Notes under the pieces: model-generated
The model's database searches: none
Seen by the model: only the letters and a program-made list of their open reading frames with translations
What the model was told of the DNA's origin: nothing
Part shown: in pieces, positions 1-7,361 of the stretch
Layout: each line of letters opens with the position of its first letter
Position numbering within the stretch: position 1 is the stretch's first letter
Source of the DNA: Nitrospirota bacterium
Lineage (GTDB): Bacteria; Nitrospirota; JAOUDF01
DNA length: 15,236 nucleotides
Assembly (NCBI GenBank): GCA_029859385.1
Contig: JAOUDF010000036.1
Coordinates: 1 to 15,236, forward strand
Direction: 5' to 3'
Made by a program: the position numbers and the translations under genes

Positions 1-251
1 TCGCTTACCTTGCGGAAGCGTTTCTCCAGCGCAGCAATGGCTTCATCCAGCGTCATATCGCCATCCATTTTGACGGGGTGCCCCTCGACGGCAATGGATT
101 GGACTCCCAGGTTTTTAAGCTTTTCGATCAGGCCGGTGGAGAGGGTCATCCCCTTGCCGCATATGGGAGGGCTGTCGGGTTTATCGGGCCTGAGTATCTC
201 CCGGGCGAGTACCATGCCGTCTGTTGCCAGGTTAATCGGAATGTTTTGCAT
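1..251 (-). CDS. Hypothetical protein, 3' end outside the window
   Basis: The visible part is 83 codons beginning MQNIPINLATDGMVLAREIL and running off the left edge. The ATG at 251 has a good Shine-Dalgarno (AGAGGA) just upstream and lies 32 nt after the ntrX stop, so it is probably the third gene of the ntrY-ntrX transcript. The text GMVLAREI ... GMTLSTGLIEKLKNLGVQSIAVEG resembles the short domain found at the N-terminus of many HD-GYP phosphohydrolases (pattern GMVLAEDI...LLxxGxxLTxxxIxxLxxxGI). That resemblance is from memory and the catalytic HD part, if there is one, is not in view. It could equally be a small free-standing protein of this type. Function is unknown. Overlapping forward-strand frames look like shadows. 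Confidence 0.7.
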   Translation of the reverse strand, partial: MQNIPINLATDGMVLAREILRPDKPDSPPICGKGMTLSTGLIEKLKNLGVQSIAVEGHPVKMDGDMTLDEAIAALEKRFRKVS

Positions 252-283
252 GGAATCCTCTGATAACGATAGATGGAGATTCT

Positions 284-1669
284 TTATTCTTCGGCCTCTA
301 TCCCCAGACTCTTGAGCTTCCGGTGCAGATTGCTCCGCTCAACCTTGAGGGCTTCGGCGGTGCGGGAGACGTTCCAGTCGAACTCCTTGAGCTTTTTCAT
401 GATGAAGTTGCGCTCGAAGGCCAGCCGCGCATCTCTGAGTGAGTCGAAATCTCCCGTCGGTTCGGTCGACTCCTCATCGACCACAGAGAAGGAGGGCAAT
501 TCCGGGGCCGAGGTCGAAAGCGGAATATCCGCGGAGCTGATGCTGTTCCCCTGTACCATGATGACCAGCCGCTCACAGACATTTCTCAGCTCACGGACAT
601 TCCCGGGCCAATCGTGGGCCATGAGCTTTTTCATGGCGGCATCGTCCACGTCTTTCACTTTCTTCCCGTATTCACTGGAGATTTCGCCGATGAAGTGACG
701 GGTGAGCTGGGGGATGTCTTCCTTTCGTTCCCGTAGGGCAGGGACATGAAAGGGGATGACATTGAGACGATAGAAGAGGTCTTCCCTGAAGTTCCCCTTC
801 TTGATTTCGTCCTGGAGGTTTTTGTTGGAGGCGGCGATCACCCGGACATCGACCTTGAGGGTCTTGCTTCCCCCCACTCGCTGGAATTCCTGCTCCTGGA
901 GCACGCGGAGCACCTTGGCCTGGGTCGGGAGGCTCATGTCGCCGATTTCATCGAGAAAAAGAGAACCCTCGTCGGCCAGCTCGAACTTGCCGCGCTTCAT
1001 TGAAACTGCGCTGGTGAAGGCCCCCTTCTCATGGCCGAAAAGCTCGCTCTCTATCAGTTCCGACGGGATGGCGGCGCAGTTGAGTTCAATAAACGGTTTG
1101 CCGCCGCGCTTGCTGTAACGGTGAATGGCCCGGGCCACCAGCTCCTTGCCGGTGCCACTCTCTCCCCAGATGAGGACACGACCGTTGGTGGGGCCGGCGG
1201 TCTCGATCTCCTGCCGGAGCTTGCGCATGGCCGCACTGTCACCGATAATATCGTATTTCTTCTCAATACGACGGCGCAGGTCCTGGTTTTCCTCGGTAAG
1301 CCGCTTTTGTTCCAGGGCATGGGAGACTGACAGGGTGACTTTTTCTATAGAGAGGGGTTTTTCGATGAAGTCGTAGGCTCCCAGCCGCGTTGCCTTGACC
1401 GCCACTTCAATGGTGCCGTGGCCCGACATCATGATGACGGGAAGCTCCGGCCAGTTTTCCTTTATCTGCTTCAGCGTCTCGATGCCGTCCAGTTCGGGCA
1501 TCCAGATATCGAGCATGGCAAGGCTGGGTTGTTCTTCCTTGATACTCTTGAGGGCTTCGCGGCCGTTTTCAGCGCGATTAATCTCATACCCCTCATCCAT
1601 GAGGACGCCGGAGAGGGTATCGAGTATGCTGCGTTCATCGTCGACAATCAGGATAGTACCGTGAGGCAT
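284..1669 (-). CDS. ntrX: NtrX-like sigma54-dependent response regulator
   Basis: A 461-residue cytoplasmic transcription activator that would be phosphorylated by NtrY and then open sigma54 promoters. Receiver domain at about 5-118: acidic pair D10/D11, phospho-acceptor D54 in MLDIWMPELDG, S82 and K104 (EKP). AAA+ domain at about 140-375: Walker A GESGTGKE 169-176, the sigma54-contact loop reading GAFTSA 216-221 instead of GAFTGA, Walker B LFLDE 237-241, then FYRLNV and WPGNVREL. A Fis-type helix-turn-helix closes the protein (NVSRTAEALKVERSNLHRKL). The length is normal for NtrC/NtrX. The ATG at 1669 has GGAGCG upstream and follows the ntrY stop by 18 nt. NtrX is preferred over NtrC because the partner is a multi-TM NtrY-type kinase; the actual regulon cannot be read from the sequence. 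Confidence 0.9.
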   Translation of the reverse strand: MPHGTILIVDDERSILDTLSGVLMDEGYEINRAENGREALKSIKEEQPSLAMLDIWMPELDGIETLKQIKENWPELPVIMMSGHGTIEVAVKATRLGAYDFIEKPLSIEKVTLSVSHALEQKRLTEENQDLRRRIEKKYDIIGDSAAMRKLRQEIETAGPTNGRVLIWGESGTGKELVARAIHRYSKRGGKPFIELNCAAIPSELIESELFGHEKGAFTSAVSMKRGKFELADEGSLFLDEIGDMSLPTQAKVLRVLQEQEFQRVGGSKTLKVDVRVIAASNKNLQDEIKKGNFREDLFYRLNVIPFHVPALRERKEDIPQLTRHFIGEISSEYGKKVKDVDDAAMKKLMAHDWPGNVRELRNVCERLVIMVQGNSISSADIPLSTSAPELPSFSVVDEESTEPTGDFDSLRDARLAFERNFIMKKLKEFDWNVSRTAEALKVERSNLHRKLKSLGIEAEE

Positions 1670-1687
1670 AGACGCTCCGTAAGTCGG

Positions 1688-3997
1688 TTAGGCAGTGGTT
1701 GTCTTTGATTCCGCAACAACGGCGGGCAGCTCGATAATGAACCGGGTCCCTTTCGGGTCGTTGCTTCGCACCCGTATATAGCCGCCGTGGTCGGTAATAA
1801 TCCTGTGGACTATGGCCAGACCGAGTCCCGTTCCGCTCTTCTTTTTGGAAAAATACGGGAGGAACAGCTTCTCGCGGTCCTCCGGCTGAATTCCGTGGCC
1901 GTTGTCCGATACGGTAATCACGGCCATTTTCAGGTTATCATCATAGATCGTTTTAATCCAGACCTTCCCTGCGCCGTCCATGGCTTCTACCGCGTTTTCC
2001 AGCAGGTTGACAAATACCCGCTTCATCTGGTCCCGGTCGACCTTTATGACTGGCAGCGCCGGGTCAAGCTCCATTTCCACTTCGAGATCGTTGTGGGCGC
2101 CCCCATAGAGGGTGGTGGTTTCCCGGATGATCTCGTGAAGGTCATTGGGCGTCGGGTTGGCCTCGGGCATACGGGCAAAGTTGGAAAACTCGTTGACCAG
2201 ATTTTTAAGATCTTCTACCTGGCGTACGATGATCGATGTGGCGTCATCAAAGACCTGCCCGAAGTCAGGGGCGCCTTCGGCGTATTTCTTCCTTATCCTC
2301 TGGGCGGAAAGCTGGATAGGTGTCAGCGGGTTCTTGATCTCGTGGGCAATCCGTCGGGCCACCTCTTGCCAGGCCGCCATCTTCTGTGCCTTTATAAGTT
2401 CCGACATGTCGTCGAACACCACCAGCAAACCCATTGGATTTCCCTGTCCATCCCTCAGGTCAGAAATAATCATCCTGAGGTTCAGCGTTCGGTTTTCCAC
2501 TGAGAGAGTAAGCTCTTCCTCCATGGAGGTGAGTCCGCGGTCGTACATCTTTCGGATAAGGTTGCGTACCCCTTCCAGCTCGACGAACTCCAGGGCTTTC
2601 TTGTAGTTCTTTCCTTCGGCCTCATGGGCATCCAGCGCCAGAATCCTCTCTGCGGAGCGGTTGATCGTGGCGATACGGCCATGACGGTCGACGGAGATAA
2701 CGCCGGTCGCGATATTCTCCAGTACCGTCTCCATGTAGCTGCGGCGCTGGTCGAGCAGAAGGTTGGTTTCCTGCAGTGATACATAGGCCTTTTCGAGGTT
2801 GTCCTTGTGCGACTTGATGTCGGTGGTCATCCGGTTGAAGGAGTCGACCAGTATGCCGACCTCATCGTCACTTTTGGTGCCCACGCGGTAGTCGAGGTTG
2901 CCCGAAGCAACCTCCTTTGTCGCCTCGGCCAGTTCCTGAATAGGAACGGTGATAGTCCGTGCCAGCTGAAAGCCGTACCAGATGGCGCCAAAGACGATAA
3001 GGGTGGTGACAAGCAGCAGGGCCAGCAGGTAGCTCCATCTGAGGGGATTCTTGAAGGCCTTCAGTTCAATGTAGCGAGAAAAGCCGCTTTTTATTTCCGC
3101 CATCTTCTTGGTGAGGCTGTGCGAAATCTGGTAGCTTACGACCACGGCTCCCACGATATCCGACTTGTTCCATGATGAATAGATGGGTACGCCGCCCAGG
3201 ATAATGTCACCCTCACCGGCGGGAAGGACCAGGGTGGCCTCCTTGCCGGCAAGCACCTTGCCCATTATCTCCTGGACCGACTGCTGAAAGGCGGCCTGGG
3301 TCTCATCAAAGACGCTCACGGCAACGAGCTTCTCCCGTTGTCCCGAGAAGATATCCACACCGGCAAGGTGGTATTCCTTTTGTTTCCTGGCCACAAAGTC
3401 CGAGAGCAGGTTCAGTTTGTCCTGGTTCAGAAGTTCGTTGTCCGAAACGGCGGCACTGATAATCTGGGCGAAATAAAGGGAGTTCTCCTGAGAGTCTTGA
3501 TAATAGGTCTGCGCGACATTCAGGGACTCTCTGAGCGATTGTTCGACCTGTTCCGAAAACCAGACGTCGAACCCCTTGGTAATAAAGCCACTGGCCACAA
3601 GGAAGAGGAAAAGAGAGGGGATGGCCGACATCAGCAGAAAGGCGCTGACAAGGCGTGAACGAAACCGTGCCCCCATGACGTTCCGCTTTTTCTCGAGGTA
3701 CAGCTTCGTCAGGTTGCGGGCCGACACCAGGATCAGCGCGGCGAGGAGTATGATATTGATATTGAGCAGGGTAAAGACGATGACGTTGTTGAGGACCGGT
3801 TCTCCCTGCACTCCGGCGAAGCGGACCTCGATGGCAGTTACCGCAACGCTTACTATAAACAGGAGAACAGTGACAAGAAGAGCCCGCGACTTCCTTGTCG
3901 GCTCCGGAGGAGACGGTTGGGAGGGAGATGCGCCATGCGGCGCCGAAGAAGGGGAGGCCATCCGGGGGCCCTCACCTTCGGAATTAGAGAGAAGCAT
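1688..3997 (-). CDS. ntrY: NtrY-like membrane sensor histidine kinase
   Basis: Inner-membrane kinase of 769 residues, partner of the NtrX encoded 18 nt downstream. Order: Ser/Pro-rich cytoplasmic tail, TM segments at about 38-57, 72-92 and 115-138, a periplasmic sensor region to about 320, TM4 at about 321-343, HAMP (about 345-397), PAS (about 420-520), then the kinase core with H-box H552 in RRIAHEIKNPLTP, N-box NLLENAVEAMDG near 664 and the GTGLGLAIVH ATP-lid glycines near 721. This is the classic NtrY layout. I chose the ATG at 3997, with AAGGG 7 nt upstream. The frame stays open to a TTG at 4054, but that TTG sits inside the probable -35 box. A second good candidate is ATG 3961 (AAGGTGAGG upstream). 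The signal sensed is unknown; homologues are linked to nitrogen or redox/oxygen control. Confidence 0.9.
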   Translation of the reverse strand: MLLSNSEGEGPRMASPSSAPHGASPSQPSPPEPTRKSRALLVTVLLFIVSVAVTAIEVRFAGVQGEPVLNNVIVFTLLNINIILLAALILVSARNLTKLYLEKKRNVMGARFRSRLVSAFLLMSAIPSLFLFLVASGFITKGFDVWFSEQVEQSLRESLNVAQTYYQDSQENSLYFAQIISAAVSDNELLNQDKLNLLSDFVARKQKEYHLAGVDIFSGQREKLVAVSVFDETQAAFQQSVQEIMGKVLAGKEATLVLPAGEGDIILGGVPIYSSWNKSDIVGAVVVSYQISHSLTKKMAEIKSGFSRYIELKAFKNPLRWSYLLALLLVTTLIVFGAIWYGFQLARTITVPIQELAEATKEVASGNLDYRVGTKSDDEVGILVDSFNRMTTDIKSHKDNLEKAYVSLQETNLLLDQRRSYMETVLENIATGVISVDRHGRIATINRSAERILALDAHEAEGKNYKKALEFVELEGVRNLIRKMYDRGLTSMEEELTLSVENRTLNLRMIISDLRDGQGNPMGLLVVFDDMSELIKAQKMAAWQEVARRIAHEIKNPLTPIQLSAQRIRKKYAEGAPDFGQVFDDATSIIVRQVEDLKNLVNEFSNFARMPEANPTPNDLHEIIRETTTLYGGAHNDLEVEMELDPALPVIKVDRDQMKRVFVNLLENAVEAMDGAGKVWIKTIYDDNLKMAVITVSDNGHGIQPEDREKLFLPYFSKKKSGTGLGLAIVHRIITDHGGYIRVRSNDPKGTRFIIELPAVVAESKTTTA

Positions 3998-4024
3998 ATT
4001 GTAACCCTTTGATAAATCAGGGGG

Positions 4025-4054
4025 AAGATACCATACTCGCGGAAGATGCGTCAA
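4025..4054 (-). promoter_or_regulatory. Sigma70-type promoter of ntrYX
   Basis: On the minus strand TTGACG (4054-4049), an 18-nt spacer and TATCTT (4030-4025) predict a start near 4018, about 20 nt before the ntrY ATG at 3997. The -35 lies back-to-back with the -35 of the rightward promoter, 12 bp apart. Confidence 0.55.
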
Positions 4055-4066
4055 GGCATTTATCTC

Positions 4067-4095
4067 TTGACTGAACCTGGCGCAAAATATAGAAT
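4067..4095 (+). promoter_or_regulatory. Sigma70-type promoter of the exported protein/cysC operon
   Basis: TTGACT (4067-4072), a 17-nt spacer and TAGAAT (4090-4095) predict a start near 4102, about 30 nt before the gene at 4134. The spacer is optimal and both boxes are near consensus. Confidence 0.6.
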
Positions 4096-4133
4096 TTTTG
4101 CGGATTTGGCAATATGTTTAGCGGGAGTGTCTC

Positions 4134-4661
4134 TTGGTGAATATCCGTTGTTCCGGAAAGTGGTTTTCTTTGGTCGGCTGTCTTCTCGCCGTTATGATGG
4201 TGGGAGCCGATTATCGGGCTGCCCTGGCCCAGACTGACTGCCTGCCGCTGGAAGAAACCCTCTGCCGTCCCGTCAATGCCGTCGAAGTGGTCGCGGATTA
4301 CCTTTATAATCTGAAAGCGTCGACTCTCGATAAAATAGAGGCGGAAGCCCTGTATGCCCTCTTTACCAAGGAGGTGCACAAAGAGCTTTCCCAGCGAAAG
4401 TTGAAAGGGCTGGTGGAGGATATGATTGAAGGTGGTACGTTCAACCTTACCAGCTATGCGATAAACCCGAGGGTAGAGCTGACGAAGGATGGGGAAGCGG
4501 TTTGTCGCACCACGCTGCACTATTTTATTTATCCCAGCGGTATGATGACTCCAAGATCGATGGAAGTAGTTATCCATGCCCGGTTTGAAGATGGCGCATG
4601 GAAACTTTCTCGTCGGCCTTCCTACAAGGGGGGCTTCGATTTTTATGGAATGTTCCCGTAA
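4134..4661 (+). CDS. Exported protein of unknown function
   Basis: A 175-residue protein with a clear Sec signal peptide: basic start (RCSGKW), hydrophobic stretch FSLVGCLLAVMMVG and a likely cleavage after ALA at residue 32 (ALA|QTDC). The mature part, about 143 residues, has mixed helix and strand character and ends in alternating hydrophobic strands (HYFIYPSG, MEVVIHARFEDGAWKL). This is reminiscent of NTF2-like small folds, but no family was recognised. The start is TTG 4134 or in-frame GTG 4137; GGGAG at 4122-4126 fits either. It has its own promoter and lies 51 nt before cysC in the same direction, so the two are probably co-transcribed, though a role in sulfur metabolism is only an inference from position. 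Confidence 0.8.
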   Translation: MVNIRCSGKWFSLVGCLLAVMMVGADYRAALAQTDCLPLEETLCRPVNAVEVVADYLYNLKASTLDKIEAEALYALFTKEVHKELSQRKLKGLVEDMIEGGTFNLTSYAINPRVELTKDGEAVCRTTLHYFIYPSGMMTPRSMEVVIHARFEDGAWKLSRRPSYKGGFDFYGMFP

Positions 4662-4712
4662 GCCTCTCTAAAGGTCCGCGAATAAATTGCCCGGATTACA
4701 GAAAGCAAGCAT

Positions 4713-5327
4713 ATGAGCGCAACAAAGAGCACCAACATTGTATGGCACCACGGTAAGATCACCCGTGACGACCGCGTTTCCGTGATGAAGCAGAAGGGGC
4801 TTACCCTCTGGTTTACCGGTCTTTCGGGTTCGGGGAAGTCGACAGTCGCGGTGGAGCTGGAACATGCGCTGGTGGAAAACGGCTATCATGCATACATCAT
4901 AGACGGCGACAATATCCGTCATGGCTTGAACAAGAACCTGGGATTTTCCCCCGAAGACCGTACTGAAAATATCCGGCGGGTGGGTGAGGTGGCCCGGCTC
5001 TTTACCGATGCCAATATAATCACCATTACCGCCTTCATCTCTCCTTACCGGGCCGACCGTGAGCAGGTGCGGGCCCTGTTTGCCTATGGTGAATTTGTTG
5101 AAGTGCATGTGAAATGCCCTCTCGATGTTTGCGAAGGGCGCGATCCCAAGGGGCTGTACAAGAAGGCCAGGGCCGGGCAGATCCCCGAGTTCACCGGTAT
5201 TTCGGCCCCGTATGAAGAACCTGCCAGCCCGGAAGTTACCCTGGACACATCCGAGCTCTCTGTGGAAGACTCGGTAAAGAAGCTGCTGGCCTATCTTGAG
5301 GAGAAGGGGCGGATACGCCTTGCTTGA
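4713..5327 (+). CDS. cysC: Adenylylsulfate (APS) kinase
   Basis: Cytoplasmic enzyme of 204 residues that phosphorylates APS to PAPS with ATP. All family signatures are present: Walker A GLSGSGKST 36-44, DGDNIR 64-69, LGFSPEDRTENIRRVGEVA near 76-94, FISPYR with S110 (aligned to the serine phosphorylated in E. coli CysC, S109), and RDPKGLYKKARAG. Length matches the free-standing family. The Shine-Dalgarno before ATG 4713 is weak. The stop at 5327 lies just before the cysH start, so the pair is likely translationally coupled. It is the intact counterpart of the altered kinase domain fused to CysN at 10562-12478. Confidence 0.95.
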   Translation: MSATKSTNIVWHHGKITRDDRVSVMKQKGLTLWFTGLSGSGKSTVAVELEHALVENGYHAYIIDGDNIRHGLNKNLGFSPEDRTENIRRVGEVARLFTDANIITITAFISPYRADREQVRALFAYGEFVEVHVKCPLDVCEGRDPKGLYKKARAGQIPEFTGISAPYEEPASPEVTLDTSELSVEDSVKKLLAYLEEKGRIRLA

Positions 5328-5334
5328 GCAGATT

Positions 5335-6066
5335 ATGAAGGTTGAAGATATCTCGGCCGAAACCCTTGGCGGCCTTAATGAAATGGCGGCGGAAGGCCTC
5401 ATCGCCTGGGCCATCGAAAATTTCGGAGACCGGGCCGCCATCGGCACCAGCTTTCAGCTTACCGGGTCGGTCATTGTCGACCTGGCGGCAAAACGGTTCA
5501 AATCCTTTCGTGTATTTACCATCGATACGTTGCGCCTGCATCCCGAAACCTACGCAGCCATAAACGATTTCGAGACGCGGTACGGTCTTGCCATCGAGCG
5601 GTTTCAACCTAACCACAACAAGCTGGAGAAGATGGTGAGCCGCTTCGGCGAATACCTCTTCTTCATGGACAAGGCCAAGCAGGAGTACTGCTGCGACATC
5701 CGCAAGGTGGAGCCCAACGAGCGGGCGCTCGACACCCTCGATGTATGGATTACAGGCCTGAGGAAGGACCAGTCGGAAGGTCGTGGAACGGTCCCCAGGG
5801 CGGAAGTCATTGAACAGAAGGGGAGAAAGATACTCAAATTGGCCCCCCTGGCCGACTGGACGGCCGAAGAGGTCAGGCGATATATCGACGAACAACGTCT
5901 GCCTTATAACACCCTGTTCGACAAGGGGTATGACAGCATAGGCTGCATCATATGTTCCACCCCGCTCATTCCGGGCGACCCCCCACGGGCAGGCCGTTGG
6001 AGGTGGTTCAACGCCCTTGACGCCGAACACAAGAAGGAATGTGGCATTCACGTCAATAAGTCCTGA
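5335..6066 (+). CDS. cysH: Iron-sulfur APS reductase (CysH family)
   Basis: A 243-residue cytoplasmic reductase that uses thioredoxin-type electrons to release sulfite from adenylylated sulfate. Seen: P-loop-like GTSFQLTG near the N-terminus, FTIDTLRLHPETY, adjacent cysteines C119-C120 in EYCCDIRKVEP, WITGLRKDQS, a second pair C204-x2-C207 (CIIC), and the catalytic C236 in KECGIHV. The CC...CxxC set binds a [4Fe-4S] cluster in family members that prefer APS; enterobacterial PAPS reductases lack it. Start: ATG 5335 is 7 nt after the cysC stop. Upstream TTG codons at 5320 and 5296 are in frame and would overlap cysC; TTG 5320 has the better ribosome site (AAGGGGCGG). The substrate is inferred, since some cluster-bearing enzymes accept both APS and PAPS. 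Confidence 0.93.
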   Translation: MKVEDISAETLGGLNEMAAEGLIAWAIENFGDRAAIGTSFQLTGSVIVDLAAKRFKSFRVFTIDTLRLHPETYAAINDFETRYGLAIERFQPNHNKLEKMVSRFGEYLFFMDKAKQEYCCDIRKVEPNERALDTLDVWITGLRKDQSEGRGTVPRAEVIEQKGRKILKLAPLADWTAEEVRRYIDEQRLPYNTLFDKGYDSIGCIICSTPLIPGDPPRAGRWRWFNALDAEHKKECGIHVNKS

Positions 6067-6124
6067 CGCATGATTGTAAGGTTTTGCACCGTAACCGTAT
6101 TCATACCCAGGAAAGAGGTTTGAC

Positions 6125-6316
6125 ATGACACAAGACTGTAAATACCTGCAAAAATGCCCGATCTGGCAGAAGTTCAGTACCAGCCTGAGTCACGTCTGGA
6201 TAAAGTCGTATTGCCAGGGGAACAAACAGGACCTATGCGCAAGAAAGAAGCTCAAGGAGGCCGGCAAGGAGGTCCCGGCTCTGCTGCTCCCCAATGGTTC
6301 CTCTCTCGATGTTTAA
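6125..6316 (+). CDS. Small four-cysteine protein
   Basis: A 63-residue soluble protein with an excellent ribosome site (AAAGAGG, about 6 nt before ATG 6125). Cysteines C5, C11, C30 and C38 have the pattern C-x5-CP ... YC-x7-C, followed by a charged helix and the ending VPALLLPNGSSL. I recall similar short ORFs with C...CP...YCxG...C and a P-x-x-LLPNG tail in deltaproteobacteria, but no function is known to me. The four cysteines could bind zinc or an Fe-S cluster. It lies 58 nt after cysH on the same strand and may be the end of the cysC-cysH transcript. Confidence 0.7.
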   Translation: MTQDCKYLQKCPIWQKFSTSLSHVWIKSYCQGNKQDLCARKKLKEAGKEVPALLLPNGSSLDV

Positions 6317-6394
6317 TGTTTTCAAGCTATTCAGGTAAATTCTCCGCGTCGCCATAAAGTTTTTTATACCCCCTGCCGAAAAAACCCAGGCGCA

Positions 6395-6418
6395 ACGCTG
6401 CTCGCGTCAATGCAGCGT
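6395..6418. repeat. Inverted repeat upstream of the PilZ gene
   Basis: Perfect 7-bp arms ACGCTGC (6395-6401) and GCAGCGT (6412-6418) are separated by 10 nt. There is no T-run after either arm, so it is not a convincing intrinsic terminator. It lies 47 nt before the PilZ ATG and could be an operator or an RNA hairpin. Confidence 0.4.
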
Positions 6419-6464
6419 CATATCTGGCACAGTTTCCCAACAGGTTAACAGGTAAAGGAGGAGT

Positions 6465-7202
6465 ATGGCACGCAGTGCGAAGATACCCAGTGAATGTATT
6501 GAAACCATTCGGGGGGAAGGGCCTGTCCTCGACCAGTTCCGCGATCTTTGTGCGTCACGCTCCGTAATCTATGTTGAACTCGACGCAGTTTCCCGAAAAA
6601 CCTATATCTCTCGCATGCAGGGCATTCAGGCAGATAATACCCTGTTGATTGAGCCGCTCATGCCACCCGGAGGGGGAGAGCTCATCGGAGAGGCGACCAG
6701 CATAAAAGTAGGTTGTATAAGCGGCGGCGTACGACACGAATTTGAAACGTCGCTGGTCGGTGTTGTCAAGGGTGCGTTGCCCGCACTGGTGCTCGATCTG
6801 CCATCGGAAATCAGGCTGATTGTGGCCCGTCAGCACCCCCGGATAAGCTTTTCGGATGGGGCCGGTATCCCCGTAAAGGTTATCCGGAGCGCCGGCCCTG
6901 CGTTGGCAATGGACGGTACGGCGGTTCAGCTTGGCACCGGCGGGATGGGCGTCATTGTGCCGCCGTCAGCAGAATGGGACGCCGGGACAATGATAGAGAA
7001 ACTTATGTTCTCTCTGCCTTCCGGGCAGCTCATTCGCAGCGCAGCATCGGTCAGAAGCACTTTTCCGCTCTACCAGCCAGACGGCAGTATCAGCGGCTAT
7101 CGATGCAATCTTCAGTTTATCAAACTTGAACAGCGGTATGCAGCCATCCTTGAGGCCTTTGTCTTCAGGAAACAGCTTGAGGACGGCCTCCTCGCGGCCT
7201 GA
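6465..7202 (+). CDS. PilZ-domain (YcgR-like) c-di-GMP effector candidate
   Basis: A 245-residue soluble protein with a very good ribosome site (AAGGAGG before ATG 6465). The N-terminal half (about 30-115) has the strand-rich look of the YcgR/PilZN region. The C-terminal half (about 118-235) looks like PilZ: the RxxxR motif is RQHPR 122-126, and the downstream turn is QLGTGGMGV 155-163 where (D/N)xSxxG is expected. PilZ proteins of this layout usually bind cyclic di-GMP and act on flagella or exopolysaccharide. Here the second motif lacks the Asp/Asn and Ser, so binding may be weak or lost. No flagellar or secretion genes are adjacent and it appears to be a single-gene unit. Confidence 0.72.
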   Translation: MARSAKIPSECIETIRGEGPVLDQFRDLCASRSVIYVELDAVSRKTYISRMQGIQADNTLLIEPLMPPGGGELIGEATSIKVGCISGGVRHEFETSLVGVVKGALPALVLDLPSEIRLIVARQHPRISFSDGAGIPVKVIRSAGPALAMDGTAVQLGTGGMGVIVPPSAEWDAGTMIEKLMFSLPSGQLIRSAASVRSTFPLYQPDGSISGYRCNLQFIKLEQRYAAILEAFVFRKQLEDGLLAA

Positions 7203-7327
7203 TCTCCTTTCCACCCCTTCCTTTCGGGGCTGAATCCGCGACATTTGCCCGAAATCGTGTAAACAAGCGGTAAAGCGGCCCCAATACCGTCAGCCACTAC
7301 GTCTCGTTTTTCCTGAAAAATATTTAT
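7203..7327. other. Intergenic DNA between the PilZ gene and the transporter promoter
   Basis: No gene is seen. There is a weak CCCC/GGGG hairpin just after the PilZ stop, with no T-run. An AT-rich stretch (7315-7327) directly abuts the following -35 box and could act as an UP element. Confidence 0.4.
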
Positions 7328-7355
7328 TTGACAAAATCCTGCGCCCAATTATTAT
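7328..7355 (+). promoter_or_regulatory. Strong sigma70-type promoter for the transporter
   Basis: Perfect TTGACA (7328-7333), a 16-nt spacer and TATTAT (7350-7355), preceded by an A/T-rich UP-like tract, predict a start near 7362. The only gene downstream on this strand begins at 7622, which leaves an unusually long leader. Confidence 0.65.
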
Positions 7356-7361
7356 CACTCT

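Noticed and set aside
1..315. Plus-strand frames at the left edge
   Set aside because: The minus-strand gene has a proper start, a ribosome site and operon spacing with ntrX; the plus frames have none.
1787..2503. 238-codon plus-strand frame over ntrY
   Set aside because: Antisense to the kinase core of ntrY; no ribosome site or motif.
4668..5447. 259-codon minus-strand frame
   Set aside because: Shadow of cysC on the other strand.
5236..6126. 296-codon minus-strand frame
   Set aside because: Antisense to cysH, which is clearly genuine; no recognisable motif.
6425..6439. Possible sigma54 promoter (TGGCAC...) before the PilZ gene
   Set aside because: The -24 part fits, but the -12 GC is absent at the required spacing (the sequence there is CA).
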